Part shown: positions 1-8,635 of the stretch, one piece after another
How positions within the stretch are numbered: the first letter of the stretch is position 1
Layout of the letters: every line of letters starts with the position of its first letter
Assembly (NCBI GenBank): GCA_905182325.1
Contig: CAJJBD010000004.1
Coordinates: 1-64,000 of the forward strand
Source of the DNA: an uncultured Planktomarina sp.
GTDB lineage: Bacteria > Pseudomonadota > Alphaproteobacteria > Rhodobacterales > Rhodobacteraceae
DNA: 64,000 nucleotides
Reading direction: 5' to 3'
Position numbers and translations under genes: made by a program
The notes under the pieces: model-generated
Told to the model about the DNA's origin: nothing
The model's database searches: none
What the model saw: only the letters and a program-made list of their open reading frames with translations

Positions 1-6
1 GTCGCA

Positions 7-831
7 ATGATAGAAGGTAAAAAATACTATTTTCCGACGGGTGGTTTGCCAAGCCAAAATGATATCATGACCCAGCGGGCTGTGTTTGCTGAGGCATATG
101 CTGTGATCCCAAAAGGCTGTATGCGTGACATTGTTGTTAGTTTTTTGCCACATTGGTCCAACACTCGCGCTTGGGTTTTGGCGCGACCGCTTAGTGGGTT
201 TGCTGAGACATTCTCGCAGTATATAATGGAAGTATTACCTGGAGGAGGGAGTGCTAAACCAGATACGGATCCGCGTGCTCAGTCTGTTTTATTCGTTACA
301 GATGGGCAAGGTTACTTGCAGATAAACGGTGAGGAACACGAACTATGTGCTGGCAGCTATGCTTATATTCCTGTGGGGGCTAATTGGGAGCTAAAAGCAG
401 GTTCAACAATATTACGGTTTCATTGGATTAGAAAAGCCTATGTTGCGGTTAAAGGTATAGATATGCCGGATGCCTTTGTTACCCATGAAGACAAAAAGGC
501 CATAAATTTTGTCCCCCATACCGATGGCGCCTGGGGAACAACTAGATTTGTGGAACCTGATGACCTTCGCTATGATATGCATGTCAATATCGTAACCTTC
601 CAACCTGGAGGCGTTATTCCGTTTGAGGAAACTCACGTCATGGAGCATGGCTTGTATGTTCTGCAGGGTAAGGCGGCTTATAAGCTTAACCAGGACTGGG
701 TTGAAGTTGAGGCAGGCGATTTCATGTGGCTTAGGGCCTTTTGCCCACAAGCCTGTTATGCAGGAGGTTCTGAACCGTTTCGTTATCTGCTATACAAAGA
801 CGTAAATCGTCATATGCCTTTGGTACTATAG
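7..831 (+). CDS. allE: (S)-ureidoglycine aminohydrolase (bicupin)
   Basis: It converts (S)-ureidoglycine to (S)-ureidoglycolate and ammonia in ureide catabolism, in the cytoplasm. The 274 residues fit the two-cupin family (about 260-280). The N-terminal half carries the typical RDIVVSFLPHW stretch. The C-terminal cupin has a metal-type motif, EETHVMEHGLYVLQGKA, followed by GDFMWLRAFCPQACYAG. The gene is convergent with the allantoinase/OHCU decarboxylase gene 27 bp away, so it sits with the enzymes that make its upstream intermediates; allantoate amidohydrolase, the step between, is not in the window. The start is six bases from the window edge, so the ribosome binding site cannot be seen, but the N-terminus matches the family and looks complete. 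Confidence 0.9.
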   Translation: MIEGKKYYFPTGGLPSQNDIMTQRAVFAEAYAVIPKGCMRDIVVSFLPHWSNTRAWVLARPLSGFAETFSQYIMEVLPGGGSAKPDTDPRAQSVLFVTDGQGYLQINGEEHELCAGSYAYIPVGANWELKAGSTILRFHWIRKAYVAVKGIDMPDAFVTHEDKKAINFVPHTDGAWGTTRFVEPDDLRYDMHVNIVTFQPGGVIPFEETHVMEHGLYVLQGKAAYKLNQDWVEVEAGDFMWLRAFCPQACYAGGSEPFRYLLYKDVNRHMPLVL

Positions 832-857
832 TAAAATTATCAAGGGTAATAAATCTT

Positions 858-2258
858 TTAGCGTGGCAATAAATCTTGAAGCCGTAACTCAGCAATGCGC
901 TCAACTTGGAGGCAGGCTTCAGTAAGCTCGGTAGCTTGATCATTAGCGATTCGAGTTTTGAAAGCGTTTAAAATGCCCTTTTTGTCGTGATCTCTCACGG
1001 CAATAATAAATGGAAATCCATGTTTTTTTACGTAATTTAAATTCATTTTTGTAAATTCTGCGCGTTCGCCATCAGTAAGCGCATCCAGACCAGCTTCTGC
1101 CTGCTCAGATGCACTTGCAGCAGTGAGGCGTTGCGCAGCTGCAAGTTTTCCCGCCAAGTCTGGGTGAGCGACTAGCACCTCTAATCGCTTAGCATCAGTA
1201 GCTGAGCGGAATACTCGACACAGTGCACTGTGTAATCCGGTTGCATTATCATGCATTGGTCCCAATTCCAACTTATGGGCGCGTTCGGCTACCCACGGGG
1301 AATGTTCGAAAACTCCCCCATAAGCCTCTACAAATATGTCTTTGGTCATATGGCTGGGGCGGTTGAACCGCCTGTTGGGATGAGTTGCAACCCAGTGATC
1401 AGCAATTTCTTCTCTGGTGGCAAACCAGACGTCGTCGTGAGTATTTGCATAATCAATAAAACGTTGGAGTGCGGCAGCACGGCCAGGACGGCCAATTAAG
1501 CGACAATGCAGGCCGATTGACATCATTCTTCCTCCCTCCTTGTATAATGTGTCAAAGCTATCTTTCAGGTAGGTGTAAAACTGATCTCCAGAATTGAAGC
1601 CTTGCGGAGTTGCAAACCGCATATCGTTGGCATCCAGCGTATATGGAATTATTAACTGATCTATTTCACCAAATTCCATCCAATAAGGTAAATCATCGGC
1701 ATATGTGTCGGCTAGGTACTTAAATTGGCCTGTTTTAGCCGCTAGTTTTAGTGTATTTTCGGAGCTGCGTCCAGTATACCAGCCCCGTGGTGGAGTTCCC
1801 ACAACTTCTGTATGCAAGCGTATGGCCTCTGCCATATCGGCTGCCTCACTTTCAATGGATGCGTCCTTATAATCGACCCATTTTAGTCCGTGACTGGCTA
1901 TTTCCCAACCTGCGGTTTTCATTGCAGCTACCTGCTCCGGTGCTCGTGCTAGTGCTGTTGCCACCCCATAGACGGTGACGGGTAAATGTTTCATGATCCT
2001 GTGCAAACGCCAAAAACCAGCTCTTGCACCATATTCGTAGATGCTCTCCATATTTACATGGCGTTGATTGGGCCAAGCCGCTGCACCAACTATCTCCGAC
2101 AAAAAAGCTTCAGATGCTTTATCGCCATGTAGAATGTTGTTCTCGCCACCTTCCTCGTAATTTAGTACCAGTTGCAGAGCGATCCGCCCTTTGCTAGGCC
2201 ATTGAGCGAAGGGTGGAGTAGCTCCATATCCCGACATGTCGCGTGGATAGCGCTTCAT
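858..2258 (-). CDS. puuE-uraD: Fused allantoinase (PuuE) - OHCU decarboxylase (UraD)
   Basis: One 466-residue chain carries two purine-breakdown enzymes. Residues 1 to about 300 are a metal-independent allantoinase of the polysaccharide-deacetylase fold (N-terminal RYPRDMSGYG, then LVLNYEEGGE, ASHGLKW and HCRLIGRPGR). From about 305 to the end is 2-oxo-4-hydroxy-4-carboxy-5-ureidoimidazoline decarboxylase, with EHSPWVAERA, HPDLAGK, SASEQAEAGL and NLNYVKKHGFPFI. UraD yields (S)-allantoin and PuuE opens it to allantoate, so the fusion joins consecutive steps. The start is an ATG behind GGGAG with 7-nt spacing. It diverges from uraH-puuD across 75 bp that contain a 10-bp inverted repeat. Both domains keep their family motifs; no break is seen. 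Confidence 0.93.
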   Translation of the reverse strand: MKRYPRDMSGYGATPPFAQWPSKGRIALQLVLNYEEGGENNILHGDKASEAFLSEIVGAAAWPNQRHVNMESIYEYGARAGFWRLHRIMKHLPVTVYGVATALARAPEQVAAMKTAGWEIASHGLKWVDYKDASIESEAADMAEAIRLHTEVVGTPPRGWYTGRSSENTLKLAAKTGQFKYLADTYADDLPYWMEFGEIDQLIIPYTLDANDMRFATPQGFNSGDQFYTYLKDSFDTLYKEGGRMMSIGLHCRLIGRPGRAAALQRFIDYANTHDDVWFATREEIADHWVATHPNRRFNRPSHMTKDIFVEAYGGVFEHSPWVAERAHKLELGPMHDNATGLHSALCRVFRSATDAKRLEVLVAHPDLAGKLAAAQRLTAASASEQAEAGLDALTDGERAEFTKMNLNYVKKHGFPFIIAVRDHDKKGILNAFKTRIANDQATELTEACLQVERIAELRLQDLLPR

Positions 2259-2283
2259 AATTTTTCTCCCACTTGGGCTTTCG

Positions 2284-2316
2284 CTTTTCTTATTTTTTGC
2301 GCAAAGATAAGAAAAG
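2284..2316. promoter_or_regulatory. 10-bp inverted repeat between puuE-uraD and uraH (candidate operator)
   Basis: CTTTTCTTAT at 2284-2293 and ATAAGAAAAG at 2307-2316 are perfect reverse complements with a 13-nt spacer. They occupy the middle of the 75-bp gap between two divergent operons of one pathway. The size and spacing suit a dimeric repressor, but no regulator gene is next to it. It could also be a hairpin in one of the leaders. Function is inferred. Confidence 0.45.
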
Positions 2317-2333
2317 TAACAAAGGAATAAGTC

Positions 2334-2687
2334 ATGACAGGATTTTTAACCACTCATGTTTTGGATACTGCCCGGGGCTGTCCTGCATCTGGCATTAAGG
2401 TTGAACTCTTTTTGCATAAAAATGGTACAACTAACAAGATTAATGAGGCAGTTACCAATACTGATGGGCGTACTGATACTCCTATGCTACCGCAAGGATC
2501 TTTTAAAACTGGGCAATACGAACTAATTTTCCATGCTGGTGATTACCTCCGGGCCACTGATCAGGCAGCGGAGGAGCCCATATTCTTAGATGAAATACCC
2601 ATTCGCTTTGCGATGTCGCTAGATAGTCACTATCATGTGCCATTACTATTGTCCGCTCATGGCTATTCTACTTATCGGGGCAGCTAA
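2334..2687 (+). CDS. uraH: 5-hydroxyisourate hydrolase (transthyretin-like)
   Basis: It hydrolyses 5-hydroxyisourate, the product of urate oxidation, to OHCU. At 117 residues it has the normal length of the family. The N-terminus LTTHVLDTARGCPA and the C-terminal YRGS tetrapeptide, which holds catalytic residues, are both present, as is the HYHVPLLLS strand. The ATG is preceded by AAGGA. It lies 11 bp upstream of puuD in the same operon, and the next enzyme (UraD) is encoded divergently, so three consecutive steps are encoded around one 75-bp promoter region. Confidence 0.96.
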   Translation: MTGFLTTHVLDTARGCPASGIKVELFLHKNGTTNKINEAVTNTDGRTDTPMLPQGSFKTGQYELIFHAGDYLRATDQAAEEPIFLDEIPIRFAMSLDSHYHVPLLLSAHGYSTYRGS

Positions 2688-2698
2688 AGGTTTGAAAA

Positions 2699-3922
2699 AT
2701 GTATGATTTTGCAGTCTTATGGGAGTGGTTAAGTTTTGGGCTTCGGTGGCTTCATGTTATTACTGCTATGGCATGGATAGGTTCCTCATTTTATTTCATT
2801 GCCCTAGATTTAGGTTTGAACCGAAATATTGAAGGACCTGCTGATGGTGAGGAATGGCAGGTACACGGTGGTGGTTTTTACCACGTACAAAAATATTTGG
2901 TAGCACCGGCCGCAATGCCGGAACACCTGACATGGTTTAAGTGGGAGAGCTACACAACTTGGCTATCTGGTGTGGCGCTACTGATGGTCATGTATTGGGC
3001 AGGATCTGAACTATATTTAATTGACCCAGAAAAAATGGACTTATTGCCATGGCAGGCTACAGTAATTTCTGCTGGGTCTCTTGCTATAGGCTGGCTAATT
3101 TATGACTACTTATGCAAATCAAAGCTTGGTGAGCGACCGACTGTATTAATGTTTTTGCTCTTTTTAGTCTTGGCTGCAATGTCTTGGGGATATGATCAGG
3201 TTTTCACAGGTAGAGCCGCTTTGTTACATTTGGGGGCATTTACCGCAACTATTATGACCGCAAATGTTGCTATGGTTATAATGCCAAATCAGCGAGTAGT
3301 TGTCGCTGATCTGAAGGCGGGCCGCGTGCCGGATCCAAAATATGGTAAAATAGCAAAACTTCGGTCAACCCATAATAATTATCTTACGCTTCCCGTTATC
3401 TTTTTGATGTTATCCAACCATTACCCGCTTGCTTTTGGGACCCCATACGCATGGATAATAGCTTGCCTAGTATTTTTGATGGGAGTGTCTATTCGCCATT
3501 ACTTCAATTCGATGCATTCCCGCACTGGCAAACCAAATTGGACATGGGGGCTAACATTAATTTTATTTGTTTTGATAGCGTGGCTGTCCTCTATCCGCCA
3601 TTTTGATGGTGATAACGAGAGTGTAAAAGCGATTTCGCTGACAATCTATGAAGAGCGTTTCGCACAGGCTGATGGTTTTGAAGATGCCCACAAAATAGTT
3701 CAGGGACGCTGTGGTATGTGCCATGCACGTGAACCTGTTTGGGAAGGTATAATATGGGCTCCAAAGGGAGTATTACTGGAAACCCGTGCTGACATTGCTA
3801 AAAATGCCCATTCGATTTATTTGCAAGCTGGTATTAGCCACGCCATGCCCCCAGGAAATATCACTAATATTTCACAAAAAGATCGTACTGTTTTAGTTAA
3901 TTGGTATAGATCAGTAAACTAA
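2699..3922 (+). CDS. puuD: Membrane urate hydroxylase with C-terminal cytochrome c domain
   Basis: It oxidises urate to 5-hydroxyisourate at the membrane and passes electrons to its own haem c, rather than making peroxide as soluble uricases do. It has 407 residues. About eight membrane segments fill residues 1-300, beginning with WLSFGLRWLHVITAMAWIG. A haem-binding CGMCH motif lies near residue 337 and a methionine ligand region (SHAMPPGNI) near 385. It is the second gene of uraH-puuD. Electrons are expected to reach a cytochrome c oxidase, and oxidase genes occur 9 kb downstream. The family assignment is firm; the electron route is known for the family and inferred here. Confidence 0.94.
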   Translation: MYDFAVLWEWLSFGLRWLHVITAMAWIGSSFYFIALDLGLNRNIEGPADGEEWQVHGGGFYHVQKYLVAPAAMPEHLTWFKWESYTTWLSGVALLMVMYWAGSELYLIDPEKMDLLPWQATVISAGSLAIGWLIYDYLCKSKLGERPTVLMFLLFLVLAAMSWGYDQVFTGRAALLHLGAFTATIMTANVAMVIMPNQRVVVADLKAGRVPDPKYGKIAKLRSTHNNYLTLPVIFLMLSNHYPLAFGTPYAWIIACLVFLMGVSIRHYFNSMHSRTGKPNWTWGLTLILFVLIAWLSSIRHFDGDNESVKAISLTIYEERFAQADGFEDAHKIVQGRCGMCHAREPVWEGIIWAPKGVLLETRADIAKNAHSIYLQAGISHAMPPGNITNISQKDRTVLVNWYRSVN

Positions 3923-3973
3923 GTGAAAAAATCCCTGTTATGTTTTGAAGTTTCAATTTCTTAACTTAAAATA

Positions 3974-4001
3974 TTGCAACTAGTTACAAAAATTCTATCC
4001 T
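3974..4001 (+). promoter_or_regulatory. Candidate sigma-70-type promoter for the iol operon
   Basis: TTGCAA at 3974-3979 and TATCCT at 3996-4001 are separated by 16 nt, about 55 bp before the iolD start, in the 135-bp gap after puuD. Each element matches the consensus at four positions. No terminator-like hairpin was seen between puuD and iolD, so read-through is possible. Confidence 0.3.
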
Positions 4002-4057
4002 AGCAATACTAATTTGATGGGTAAGTCTTTGTAAAATTAAAATTTGGAGTTTTCTCT

Positions 4058-5929
4058 GTGGATACAGAAGATAAAACTATTTGCCTTACCACAGCCCAGG
4101 CTATCATTCGCTTTTTGGCCGCTCAATATATCAAGATTGATGAGGTGGAAACGCGTGTATGTGGAGGCGGATTTGGTATTTTTGGTCATGGTAACGTGAC
4201 GTGTTTGGGCGAAGCGCTCTACGACCATAAGGATGTCTTGCCATTATATCGTGGTCAAAACGAGCAAGGTATGGGGTTCGCCGCAGCCGCTTATGCCAAA
4301 TATCATCTGCGACAGCGGTTTATGTTCTGTACCGCTTCCGCTGGCCCTGGCACGGCAAACTTATTAACAGCAGCGGCTCTTTGCCATGCGAACCGTTTAC
4401 CCATGTTAATGCTCTGTGGAGACACGTTTTTAACGCGCCTGCCAGATCCAGTGCTGCAACAATTAGAGCATTTTGGAAACCCAGCTTTGGGATTAAATGA
4501 TGGATTTCAGGCGGTTAGCCGGTATTGGGATCGTATCACACATCCTGCTCAGGTTCTCCAATCTCTACCCGCTGCCTTGGCTACATTGCTGGATCCAGCT
4601 GATTGTGGCCCCGCCTTCATCGCACTACCACAAGATGTACAAGGCTGGACTTATGATTATCCTCGGTCGTTTTTTGAGCCAAGGGTGCATCGGATCCGTC
4701 AGCAAACACCCGATATTCGAGAGCTGCAAGATGCGATCCTAGTATTAAAGACTGCCAAACGCCCAGCTATTATCGCGGGGGGAGGGGTTCAGTATTCTAA
4801 GGCTGTTAACGAGTTAATGAGGTTTGCGGAGACCACAAATATCCCAGTGATACAAACAATTGCTGGGCGTGCGAACTTGCTAGAAGATCATAAGCTTAAC
4901 TTAGGGCCAGTTGGGGTTACTGGATCAGACAGTGCTAACTGGGTGGCAGAACGAGCTGATGTCATATTATCTGTGGGTAGCCGTCTGCAAGATTTTACCA
5001 CAGGTTCTTGGACAGCTTTTGCCGAAGATGCGCAATTTATTTCTTTAAATACTGCGCGTCATGACGCTGGTAAACACATGGCTTTGTGCTTGGTTGGCGA
5101 CGCCAAACTTGGAATGGAAGCACTTCAAAACAATATTGGTCAGTATCAGGCGCCACTAGATTGGACTAGAGATGCACAGGCTCAAAGGCAAAAATGGAAT
5201 GCTTATGTAGTTGAAAATATAAAGACTGGTAATCGACCTAATTCATATGCGCAGGTTATTGGGGTGGTGAACGCTATTTGTCATCCCCGCGATAGGGTAG
5301 TTGCGGCGGCGGGTGGATTGCCTGCAGAAGTTACTGCAAATTGGCGGACATTGGATATTGGAACGGTTGATGTTGAGTTTGGCTTTAGTTGTATGGGTTA
5401 TGAAATTGCGGGTGGATGGGGTGCACGCATTGCGCAAAGTGAAGTTGAACCTGACCAAGACACTATAGTTTTTACTGGTGATGGAAGCTATATGTTGATG
5501 AATTCGGACATTTACTCTTCGGTACTTACGGGTAAGAAATTGATTGTGTTGGTGCTCGATAATGGTGGCTTTGCGGTAATCAATAAATTGCAAAACAACA
5601 CTGGTAACGAAAGCTTTAATAACCTTATTGCCGATTGCCCAACAGTGGCCGAGCCTTTCTCGACTGATTTTGTTGCGCATGCGGCGTCGATGGGCGCTAA
5701 TGCAGAGAAGGTCTCAAATTTTATGGAGCTGGAGGAGGCCTTTAAACGTGCCAAAGCTGCTTCTAAAACATCAGTCATTGTAATGGATGTTGACCCCTAC
5801 GATGGCTGGACCGCTGAGGGCCATACTTGGTGGGAAGTTGGCACCCCACAGGTAAGTGAGAACGCACGGGTCCGTGAGGCGCATGCGGATTTGGAAAGTA
5901 GCCGTTTGAAACAACGGCGTGGGGTATAA
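4058..5929 (+). CDS. iolD: 3D-trihydroxycyclohexane-1,2-dione acylhydrolase (ThDP enzyme)
   Basis: It opens the ring of the diketo-inositol intermediate to 5-deoxy-glucuronate in myo-inositol breakdown. The 623 residues follow the ThDP-enzyme layout: an N-terminal pyrimidine-binding domain with the IolD-specific GGGFGIFGHGNVTCLGEAL and the catalytic-type glutamate in GQNEQGMGFAA, a central domain, and a C-terminal diphosphate-binding domain with GDGSYMLMNSDIYSS. The start is GTG, chosen because GGAG lies 8 nt upstream. Its stop directly abuts the iolC start. It is the first of four co-directional iol genes. iolG, iolE and iolA are not in the window, so the pathway must be completed elsewhere. 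Confidence 0.95.
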   Translation: MDTEDKTICLTTAQAIIRFLAAQYIKIDEVETRVCGGGFGIFGHGNVTCLGEALYDHKDVLPLYRGQNEQGMGFAAAAYAKYHLRQRFMFCTASAGPGTANLLTAAALCHANRLPMLMLCGDTFLTRLPDPVLQQLEHFGNPALGLNDGFQAVSRYWDRITHPAQVLQSLPAALATLLDPADCGPAFIALPQDVQGWTYDYPRSFFEPRVHRIRQQTPDIRELQDAILVLKTAKRPAIIAGGGVQYSKAVNELMRFAETTNIPVIQTIAGRANLLEDHKLNLGPVGVTGSDSANWVAERADVILSVGSRLQDFTTGSWTAFAEDAQFISLNTARHDAGKHMALCLVGDAKLGMEALQNNIGQYQAPLDWTRDAQAQRQKWNAYVVENIKTGNRPNSYAQVIGVVNAICHPRDRVVAAAGGLPAEVTANWRTLDIGTVDVEFGFSCMGYEIAGGWGARIAQSEVEPDQDTIVFTGDGSYMLMNSDIYSSVLTGKKLIVLVLDNGGFAVINKLQNNTGNESFNNLIADCPTVAEPFSTDFVAHAASMGANAEKVSNFMELEEAFKRAKAASKTSVIVMDVDPYDGWTAEGHTWWEVGTPQVSENARVREAHADLESSRLKQRRGV

Positions 5930-6922
5930 GTGATGCACAGAGTGTTGGCGGGCATTGTAAAAAATAATTTTGTAGTGATTGGCCGGGCTGGGATGGATTT
6001 TTTTCCAGACCCCCCAGGCACTAAGACAGAGGACGCCGAAACCTTCAAGTCTGGCCTTGGTGGGTCTTCGGCTAATATAGCGACTGGCGTGGTTAAGTTA
6101 GGTGGGCAGGCGGCATTAGTTACTTCTGTCAGCCACGACAGCGTTGGGCGATACTGTGTGAAGCAACTACTAAACTATGGTGTTAATTGTGCTCACGTAA
6201 AGTCAGTGGGTGGAGAATTTCGTAATTCCCTGGCAGTTTATGAAAGTCGCGTCAGCGAGCACCAAAGTGTAATTTATAGAAATGGCGCGGCTGACTTTCA
6301 ATTTACAAATCAGGATGCGGAGGAGGTTGCGTATGGAGATTTTGGTGCATTGGTAACTGCGGGGACAGTATTTGCTTCTGAACCAAGCCGCTCGGCGGCC
6401 TTTCATGCGTTTGATTTAGCCAAGGCAGCAGGTTTACCAATTATTTTTGATATTGATTACCGCCCTTACAGCTGGCCCTCAGCAGAGGTTGCCGCCGAAG
6501 TTTTGTCGCGTGCGGGTGCTTTGTCAGATGTTATTGTTGGCAATGATGAAGAATTTGGCTTCATGGCGGGTGGTATCAAAAAAGGTTTAGAAAAAGCCCA
6601 TTCATTGTCCCAAAGCAGTGCCAAGATTGTAATCTATAAAATGGGTGAAAAAGGTGCGATCACGTTTGCTGATGATCTTGAATTGCATACTGGTATCTAC
6701 TCAGTCACCCCGTTGAAGCCGACTGGTGCTGGCGATAGTTTTATGGCGGGTTTCTTGGTTAGCATGGCTCAAGGTCTATCACTAGAGCATTCTGTGCTGC
6801 GTGGATCTGCATGCGCAGCCATTGTGGTTAGTAAGCCTGGGTGCGCCCCTGCCATGCCTTACCAAGAGGATTTAGAAATGTTTTTGACCCAACATCCAGG
6901 CCCATCGGATGTGAAAGGATAG
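5930..6922 (+). CDS. iolC: 5-dehydro-2-deoxygluconokinase (single-domain, PfkB family)
   Basis: It phosphorylates 5-dehydro-2-deoxygluconate. The 330 residues are one PfkB/ribokinase domain: VIGRAGMDFFPDPPGTKTED, then GGSSANIATG, a nucleotide-binding KMGEKGA, and the catalytic-aspartate signature PTGAGDSFMAGFLVS near residue 265. Many proteobacterial IolC proteins are about twice as long and carry a C-terminal DUF2090 aldolase domain; that domain is absent here and a separate aldolase gene follows two genes later. GTG at 5930 and ATG at 5933 are adjacent possible starts directly after the iolD stop. Confidence 0.93.
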   Translation: MMHRVLAGIVKNNFVVIGRAGMDFFPDPPGTKTEDAETFKSGLGGSSANIATGVVKLGGQAALVTSVSHDSVGRYCVKQLLNYGVNCAHVKSVGGEFRNSLAVYESRVSEHQSVIYRNGAADFQFTNQDAEEVAYGDFGALVTAGTVFASEPSRSAAFHAFDLAKAAGLPIIFDIDYRPYSWPSAEVAAEVLSRAGALSDVIVGNDEEFGFMAGGIKKGLEKAHSLSQSSAKIVIYKMGEKGAITFADDLELHTGIYSVTPLKPTGAGDSFMAGFLVSMAQGLSLEHSVLRGSACAAIVVSKPGCAPAMPYQEDLEMFLTQHPGPSDVKG

Positions 6923-6925
6923 CCT

Positions 6926-7768
6926 ATGCATATTGCTCCATTTAATAATAAAAACTGTGCCATCGTTGACATTGAAGATAGTACTGTTCCGTTGAATTAT
7001 TTCAACATCGTCAAACTTAAAAAAGGCGAAGCTTTTGAATATCAAGTGCCGGGTTATGAGACCTGCATAGCACCGGCCACTGGCACAGTCGATGTGGATG
7101 TTGAGGGATTCAAGGCAACATCGCTTGGTGGACGGGTTGAAGATGTCTGGGGTGGTGAGCCTGAGGGGGTTTATGTGCCCTCTGGGGCTACGGCTGTGAT
7201 GATCTGCCAATCAGATACCGCAGAAGTCTTCGTTGCGGGTGCCAAATTTGATCAGGTCTTAGATCCGTTTTCCGTACGTGCTGATGAGATTGACTTGGTA
7301 CAATACGGTTCGGATGAAACGAAAACTCATCGTAAAATAAAACACATATTGGGCCAAAAACAGCACGGAAAGGTTGGTCGTTTGCTTGTTAGCGAGCTGT
7401 TCACCGTTGGCGCTGGAGGCTGGTCTGGGTTTCCCAGCCATAAACATGATACTGATCGCTTACCGATAGAGACTCGCCACGATGAGACTTACAATTTCCG
7501 CTTCAAACCTAATTGGGGTTCAGGTGTGCAAATGTTGCAGCGGGAAGATAATGAACCTGGTGAAGCCTATCACATAATGGATGGTTCAACTATCTGTCTC
7601 GATAGTGGCTATCATCCTTGCTGTGTTTTGCCTGGCTATGAGATGTATTATTTCACCATTCTTGGTGGCCTCAGCCAGCGTTCACTGATTCAGTATTTCC
7701 AGCCAACCCATTCCTATCAAATAGAGACAATTCCTGGTATTAAAGACATGATTGCAAAATTTAAATGA
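6926..7768 (+). CDS. iolB: 5-deoxy-glucuronate isomerase
   Basis: It isomerises 5-deoxy-D-glucuronate to 5-dehydro-2-deoxy-gluconate, between the IolD and IolC steps. The 280 residues form the two-cupin IolB fold. Metal-type motifs are visible in FPSHKHDTD (near 170), the following ETRHDETYNFRF, and DSGYHPCCVLPGYEMYYF near 230. The ATG follows the iolC stop by three bases, and its end overlaps the aldolase start by four, so translation is probably coupled. Confidence 0.94.
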   Translation: MHIAPFNNKNCAIVDIEDSTVPLNYFNIVKLKKGEAFEYQVPGYETCIAPATGTVDVDVEGFKATSLGGRVEDVWGGEPEGVYVPSGATAVMICQSDTAEVFVAGAKFDQVLDPFSVRADEIDLVQYGSDETKTHRKIKHILGQKQHGKVGRLLVSELFTVGAGGWSGFPSHKHDTDRLPIETRHDETYNFRFKPNWGSGVQMLQREDNEPGEAYHIMDGSTICLDSGYHPCCVLPGYEMYYFTILGGLSQRSLIQYFQPTHSYQIETIPGIKDMIAKFK

Positions 7769-8604
7769 CACTTGTCAATTTAACGCAGGTCCTTCAACCA
7801 GCTTTGGAGCAAGGCTACGCTGTCGGTGGTTTGGTTACCCTTGGGTGGGAGGATATGCAGGCATATGTGGCAGCGGCTGAAGCTGAAAATTGCCCAGTAA
7901 TTTTACAAGCGGGTCCGTCTTGCAGAGCTCATACTCCACTGCCAATACTTGGAAAAATGTTTCGGACTTTAGCGGAGGCCGCCTCAATACCAGTGGTAGC
8001 GCACCTTGATCACGGCTATAACTTAGAGGATTGTAAAATAGCTCTAGATAGTGGCTTTACCTCCTTGATGTTTGATGGTTCACGCAAGTCATTGCAGCAA
8101 AATATAGACGAAACTGCCGCAATTGTGGCAATGGCCCATACGGCTGGTATTTCATGTGAGGGTGAGATTGGATTTGTGGGATACTCTGGTGGCGAGAGTT
8201 CTAATGGGACTGATCCAGCAGAAGCTGCAAAGTTCTGTCGTGATAGTGGTGTCGATGCCTTAGCCATCAGCGTGGGTAATGTTCACCTGCAAGAGGAGAA
8301 AGAGGGTGGGCTGGATTTGGCCCGAATAGCAGAGATTGAAGCGAATACGTCAGTACCATTGGTCATTCATGGTGGATCTGGTGTCCCTGTTGCACAGCGA
8401 AGGTTGTTGGCTACTCAGACTTCGATTTGCAAATTCAATATCGGAACTGAGTTGCGCATAGCTTTTGGCGCTGCTCTGCGCGAGGCGATTGCTATAGACC
8501 CAGTTCGTTTTGATCGAGTGCAAATTTTAGTAGATACGATCGACCCAGTCCAATTGGCAGCACAGCGTATATTGAGTGCCTTTGGTGCACCACCTCAACG
8601 ATGA
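7765..8604 (+). CDS. iolJ: Class II aldolase, probable IolJ-type
   Basis: A zinc-dependent class II aldolase of the fructose-bisphosphate/tagatose-bisphosphate family, 279 residues. It has the zinc-binding HLDHGYN near residue 78, GEIGFVG near 132, IHGGSGV near 201 and the phosphate-binding KFNIGTELR near 220. By context it cleaves 6-phospho-5-dehydro-2-deoxygluconate to DHAP and malonate semialdehyde. It starts within the iolB stop (ATGA), which ties it to the operon, and it would replace the DUF2090 domain missing from IolC. The class is certain; the substrate is inferred from context. Confidence 0.85.
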   Translation: MTLVNLTQVLQPALEQGYAVGGLVTLGWEDMQAYVAAAEAENCPVILQAGPSCRAHTPLPILGKMFRTLAEAASIPVVAHLDHGYNLEDCKIALDSGFTSLMFDGSRKSLQQNIDETAAIVAMAHTAGISCEGEIGFVGYSGGESSNGTDPAEAAKFCRDSGVDALAISVGNVHLQEEKEGGLDLARIAEIEANTSVPLVIHGGSGVPVAQRRLLATQTSICKFNIGTELRIAFGAALREAIAIDPVRFDRVQILVDTIDPVQLAAQRILSAFGAPPQR

Positions 8605-8635
8605 TTAGCCCTGAAAAATATTTAAAAGTTTATTG

